64,000 nt of DNA from NCBI RefSeq assembly GCF_017355935.1, contig NZ_JAFIQT010000001.1:1488001-1552000 (forward strand), given 5' to 3'. Each line of letters starts with the position of its first letter. Position 1 is the stretch's first letter. Positions 61,012 to 64,000 of this stretch are shown here, one piece after another. The notes below the pieces were generated by a model. The model made no database searches. It was not told the origin of the DNA and saw nothing but the letters and a program-made list of their open reading frames with translations. The stretch comes from Telluribacter humicola (lineage in GTDB: Bacteria > Bacteroidota > Bacteroidia > Cytophagales > Spirosomataceae). Position numbers and translations under genes: made by a program.

Positions 61012-63081
61012 ATGAGTTTTCTTTTCCCGTCGTTCCTTTGGGGTATGCTGGCTGTGGCTGTACCCATCGCTATCCATTTCTTTAATTTCCGTCGTACCAA
61101 GCGGGTCTACTTCACGAACGTAGCTTTTCTGAGAGCAGTCGAGACGCAGACCAGCTCATTCCGGAAGATAAAGCACTGGCTGATCCTGGCGGCGCGGGTA
61201 CTGGCGATCGTGTGTCTGGTGCTGGCCTTTGCGCAGCCCTTTCTGCCCAGCCGGAGTAATATTGCGGTGGATCGCCGGGGGGTAACCAGCCTGTACCTCG
61301 ATAACTCATACAGTATGCAGAATGAGCTGAACAACAAGCGCTATCTGGATATTGCTACCGGACGGCTGAGCGATCTGATGGGAGTATTTAAGAATGCGAC
61401 TTCGATGCAGCTGGTCACCAATGATTTTTCGGCCCAGGAGCAGGGACTGAGTCCGGCGGATAAGATACGTGACCGCCTCACTACCATTGGTCTGTCGCAC
61501 ACGCCCCGCAGCCTGTCGGACGTGTACCGCCGGCAGGAAAACCTCATGGCTCAGCACCGCAACGCCGGACAGAACCAGTTGTTCTGGGTGTCGGATTTTC
61601 AGAAAAGTACGGTCGGTGACTTGTCAAACCTAAAGGTAGATTCTACCAATCGTCTGTTTATAGTACCGGTACAGGCTACTCCTGAGAAGAACGTCTTTGT
61701 AGATTCGGTGTGGCTCAATACGCCTTTTATCCGCGAGCTGCAGAATAACATCCTATTTGTAAAGGTAAGTAACTCCGGTAGCGAAGCCGTCAAAAATATG
61801 GTGGTGAAGCTCTACCTCGACAATACACAGAGCTCAACGGCTTCTGTCAATGTACCCGCTAATGGTTCGGCGACGGCCCGCTTCAATTTTAGCCTGAAAG
61901 GCAAAGGCTACCGTCAGGGGCGCATTACCTTCGATGATTTTCCGGTTACGTTTGATAATGATTACTTCTTTGTCCTCAATGCTTCTCCCGTAATCCGGGT
62001 ACTTCACCTCTACGGCCAGCGTAACGGGGGTAACTACATCGAAAATGTATACCAGAACGACAGCCTGTTTCGTACCCAGAGTTTCAGTGTGCAGAATGTC
62101 GACGTAGGGCAGCTCCGAACGGCTGACCTGGTCGTACTTGAGGGCGTAGAGCAGCCATCGGGCTCGCTGCGTACCGCTCTGGAAGATTTTGTACGAAAAG
62201 GAGGTACTATGGCCATCATACCGCCTGCTTCACCGGATGGAGGTGCGTACGGTGGTTTCCTGGGTAATCTGGGCGTACGTAGTGTTATAGCCAGGGGCGA
62301 AGGTACCCCGCAATCTGTACCACTGAGTCCTCCCAACCGGGACACACCTTTCTTCAGTGATGTATTTGAGGAGTCGGTACGTCAGGAAACTAACCTGAAC
62401 CTGCCTTCGGCCGCTACTACCTGGCAGTGGAGCGGAGGGGGTAATGTGCTGCTGGCCCTGCGCAACGGGCAGCCCTACCTGACGCAGTCTACCGCCGGAA
62501 AGGGGCAGTTGTATATATTTGGTGCTCCTCTTGCACCAGCCTACGGCAATGTAGCCCAGCACGCGCTGTTTGTGCCGGTGATGTACAAGATGGCCGCTAC
62601 CAGCGTGCGTGCCCAGCGTACCGCCTATACCTTCGATGAAAATACCATAGCGTTGACCGTTGCTAATCCCAGTCCCAATGCCATCTACAAGCTGCGTCGC
62701 AACAAGGCTGAACTCATACCCGTACAGCGACTCAATGGCAATCAACTGGTGCTGGAGCTGCCCAAGAGCAACCAGCTAAGTGGCGATCAAGCCGTGGATG
62801 CCGGGTACTACGAGCTGGTTCGTGACGATAAGGTAGAGCAGCTAATGGCGCTTAACCACGACAACACGGAGTCAAAGCTGGACTATTACAGCCCCGATGA
62901 ACTACGGACGGCATTTGCCGGACAGAAAAACGTACAGGTCTTCGACAAAATTGACGACTCCGCCTTTGCGCGTGAGTTTGAAGAGCAGAACCTGGGTACC
63001 AATCTCTGGAAGTACTTCCTGTACGCGGCCCTGGCGTTCCTGCTGATCGAGATCGTGCTGATCCGGTTTGTGAAAGGCTAA
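61012..63081 (+). CDS. BatA-domain membrane protein (aerotolerance-type, vWA)
   Basis: 689 residues. The N-terminal double-membrane BatA domain (FLFPSFLWGMLAVAVPIAIH, FNFRRTKRVYFTNVAFLRAV, then a second helix ILAARVLAIVCLVLAFAQPF) is followed by a von Willebrand A-like region (LYLDNSYSMQNEL, metal-site DxSxS), a beta-rich middle and a C-terminal helix (YFLYAALAFLLIEIVLIRF). Such proteins work with MoxR/BatB-E proteins in envelope stress or metallocentre assembly; the other bat genes are not in view. Convergent with an alpha/beta hydrolase gene. Confidence 0.85.
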   Translation: MSFLFPSFLWGMLAVAVPIAIHFFNFRRTKRVYFTNVAFLRAVETQTSSFRKIKHWLILAARVLAIVCLVLAFAQPFLPSRSNIAVDRRGVTSLYLDNSYSMQNELNNKRYLDIATGRLSDLMGVFKNATSMQLVTNDFSAQEQGLSPADKIRDRLTTIGLSHTPRSLSDVYRRQENLMAQHRNAGQNQLFWVSDFQKSTVGDLSNLKVDSTNRLFIVPVQATPEKNVFVDSVWLNTPFIRELQNNILFVKVSNSGSEAVKNMVVKLYLDNTQSSTASVNVPANGSATARFNFSLKGKGYRQGRITFDDFPVTFDNDYFFVLNASPVIRVLHLYGQRNGGNYIENVYQNDSLFRTQSFSVQNVDVGQLRTADLVVLEGVEQPSGSLRTALEDFVRKGGTMAIIPPASPDGGAYGGFLGNLGVRSVIARGEGTPQSVPLSPPNRDTPFFSDVFEESVRQETNLNLPSAATTWQWSGGGNVLLALRNGQPYLTQSTAGKGQLYIFGAPLAPAYGNVAQHALFVPVMYKMAATSVRAQRTAYTFDENTIALTVANPSPNAIYKLRRNKAELIPVQRLNGNQLVLELPKSNQLSGDQAVDAGYYELVRDDKVEQLMALNHDNTESKLDYYSPDELRTAFAGQKNVQVFDKIDDSAFAREFEEQNLGTNLWKYFLYAALAFLLIEIVLIRFVKG

Positions 63082-63084
63082 CCC

Positions 63085-64000
63085 TTAGGTGCGTGCGGGA
63101 GTAGTCTGGTCAACCCAGTTAACAAAGTCCACTACATAACGAACAGCCTTTCGGGCTTCGGGTAGGATCCGTACGAACAGGGGCCACACGTGCGGGAGCT
63201 TGGGCCATACCTGCAGATCTACCAGCACTCCGCATTTGCTGGCATTATCTGCGACCCGCCGGGCGTCATCCAACAGTACTTCGCTGCTACTGGCAAATAT
63301 CAATAGAGGAGGAAATCCCTGACAATCCGCGAAAACCGGTGAAATTAACGGATTTGTAGGATCCGATGCTCCCGGATATATACCGGCCGATATACGTATT
63401 CCATCCGCGTAAAACATGGCATCTGACTCATTATTGGCATCCAGTGTAGTACCGGAGGCAGTCATGTCGGCCCATGGCGAAAAGACAATACCGAAACCGG
63501 GCAATGGGATGTTACTATCCCGCAGGAGGGTGAGCAGCGAAAGGGTAAGTCCACCTCCGGCCGAGTCACCGGCTATGCTCAGGCTAGTGGTAGTTACTCC
63601 CTGGTCAAGCAGCCACTGGTACGCTCTGTGAGAGTCCTGCAGGGCCGCCGGGAAGGTATGCTCGGGAGCCAACCGGTAGTCAGGTACCAGAAGCCGTGCA
63701 TTGAGTGCCTTAGACAGAGCCATGGTCAGAGCGCGATGAGTTACGGGACTTCCGGCTATAAAGCCTCCTCCGTGCAGGTACAGCATTGTGCGGGTAGTCT
63801 TTTTACCAGTCTGGTATACCCATTCTCCTTTTACATATTCATTGTCAACGGGCTCGAACGTAAATCCTTTGGGCGCCTCCTTGATAGCAAAGGGAGAATT
63901 GTTCATGGCCAAACGCATACCACGGGCAATCTGCATAGGCGTTTTTCCTTTCGGATCACGTTTGAGTTGTTTCTTAAGTATGTACGTCAGCAGTAGGTTT
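63085..64000 (-). CDS. Alpha/beta hydrolase, hormone-sensitive-lipase type, N-terminus beyond window
   Basis: The frame stays open to the right edge with no stop, so at least 20 residues precede the Met at 63936 and the true start lies outside. Visible marks of the HSL (family IV) group: oxyanion HGGGF (HGGGFIAGSP), nucleophile GDSAGGG, an Asp near SSSEVLLDDAR and a late His (LPHVWPLF). Likely an esterase or lipase of broad specificity, cytoplasmic as far as seen. Convergent with the BatA gene, 3 bases apart. Confidence 0.88.
   Translation of the reverse strand, partial: NLLLTYILKKQLKRDPKGKTPMQIARGMRLAMNNSPFAIKEAPKGFTFEPVDNEYVKGEWVYQTGKKTTRTMLYLHGGGFIAGSPVTHRALTMALSKALNARLLVPDYRLAPEHTFPAALQDSHRAYQWLLDQGVTTTSLSIAGDSAGGGLTLSLLTLLRDSNIPLPGFGIVFSPWADMTASGTTLDANNESDAMFYADGIRISAGIYPGASDPTNPLISPVFADCQGFPPLLIFASSSEVLLDDARRVADNASKCGVLVDLQVWPKLPHVWPLFVRILPEARKAVRYVVDFVNWVDQTTPART

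Overview
The window is chromosomal DNA from a free-living member of the Bacteroidota, most likely order Cytophagales (Spirosomaceae/Cytophagaceae-like). Evidence: a SusC/SusD-type outer-membrane pair, a secreted protein ending in a type IX secretion (T9SS) sorting domain, bacillithiol synthase BshA, a DUF4834 protein, a BatA-type protein, and repeated TAnnTTTG promoter -7 boxes (the Bacteroidota sigma-factor consensus) in front of genes. No tRNA, rRNA, CRISPR array, insertion sequence, integrase or phage gene was seen, so the stretch looks like stable chromosome with accessory functions mixed in.

Layout. 1-6 kb: the 3' end of hemA, an EamA-type exporter, a T9SS beta-helix/malectin protein with a YdcF-like protein, and a fatty-acid-hydroxylase-family membrane enzyme. 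6-13 kb: a gene-poor AT-rich stretch with one small hypothetical gene, then a complete RND efflux operon (adaptor, pump, outer-membrane channel). 13-23 kb: bshA, a UbiA prenyltransferase, a secreted DUF3108/TapB-like protein, purN, a nitrilase-family hydrolase, DUF4834, an SGNH-like membrane protein and a short-form carB lacking the C-terminal allosteric domain. 23-33 kb: an Omp85-like barrel, a thioredoxin-fold exported protein without CxxC, nuoABC as an isolated three-gene operon, a GH106-type rhamnosidase with a lipoprotein partner, and a seven-helix membrane protein. 32.8-34.2 kb: a fluoride riboswitch directly upstream of a CLC-F type fluoride exporter. 34.2-41 kb: a small basic exported protein, a PhnZ-like HD-domain diiron oxygenase, an exported phosphodiesterase/phosphatase, and SusD and SusC homologues.

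41.7-52.4 kb is the most distinctive part. A circadian-type module (response regulator, kaiC, two tandem kaiB genes, PAS-histidine kinase; no kaiA) is followed, after purK, purE and a LysM protein, by a convergent light-sensing operon: bacteriophytochrome kinase, receiver protein, heme oxygenase that makes the biliverdin chromophore, and a second receiver protein. Having both within about 11 kb suggests, but does not prove, a timing system coupled to red/far-red light.

52.7-64 kb: a large TonB-dependent-type outer membrane protein with Gly-rich tracts, a DinB-family protein, an HEXXH metallopeptidase, a GH3-family acyl-adenylating enzyme, a CPA1-type cation/proton antiporter, a YcxB-like membrane protein, a BatA/vWA membrane protein, and an alpha/beta hydrolase that runs off the right edge.

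Several starts were moved downstream of the longest reading frame because a signal peptide, a family N-terminus or a TAnnTTTG box requires it. Family assignments are from recognised motifs and remembered family features; no database search was run.
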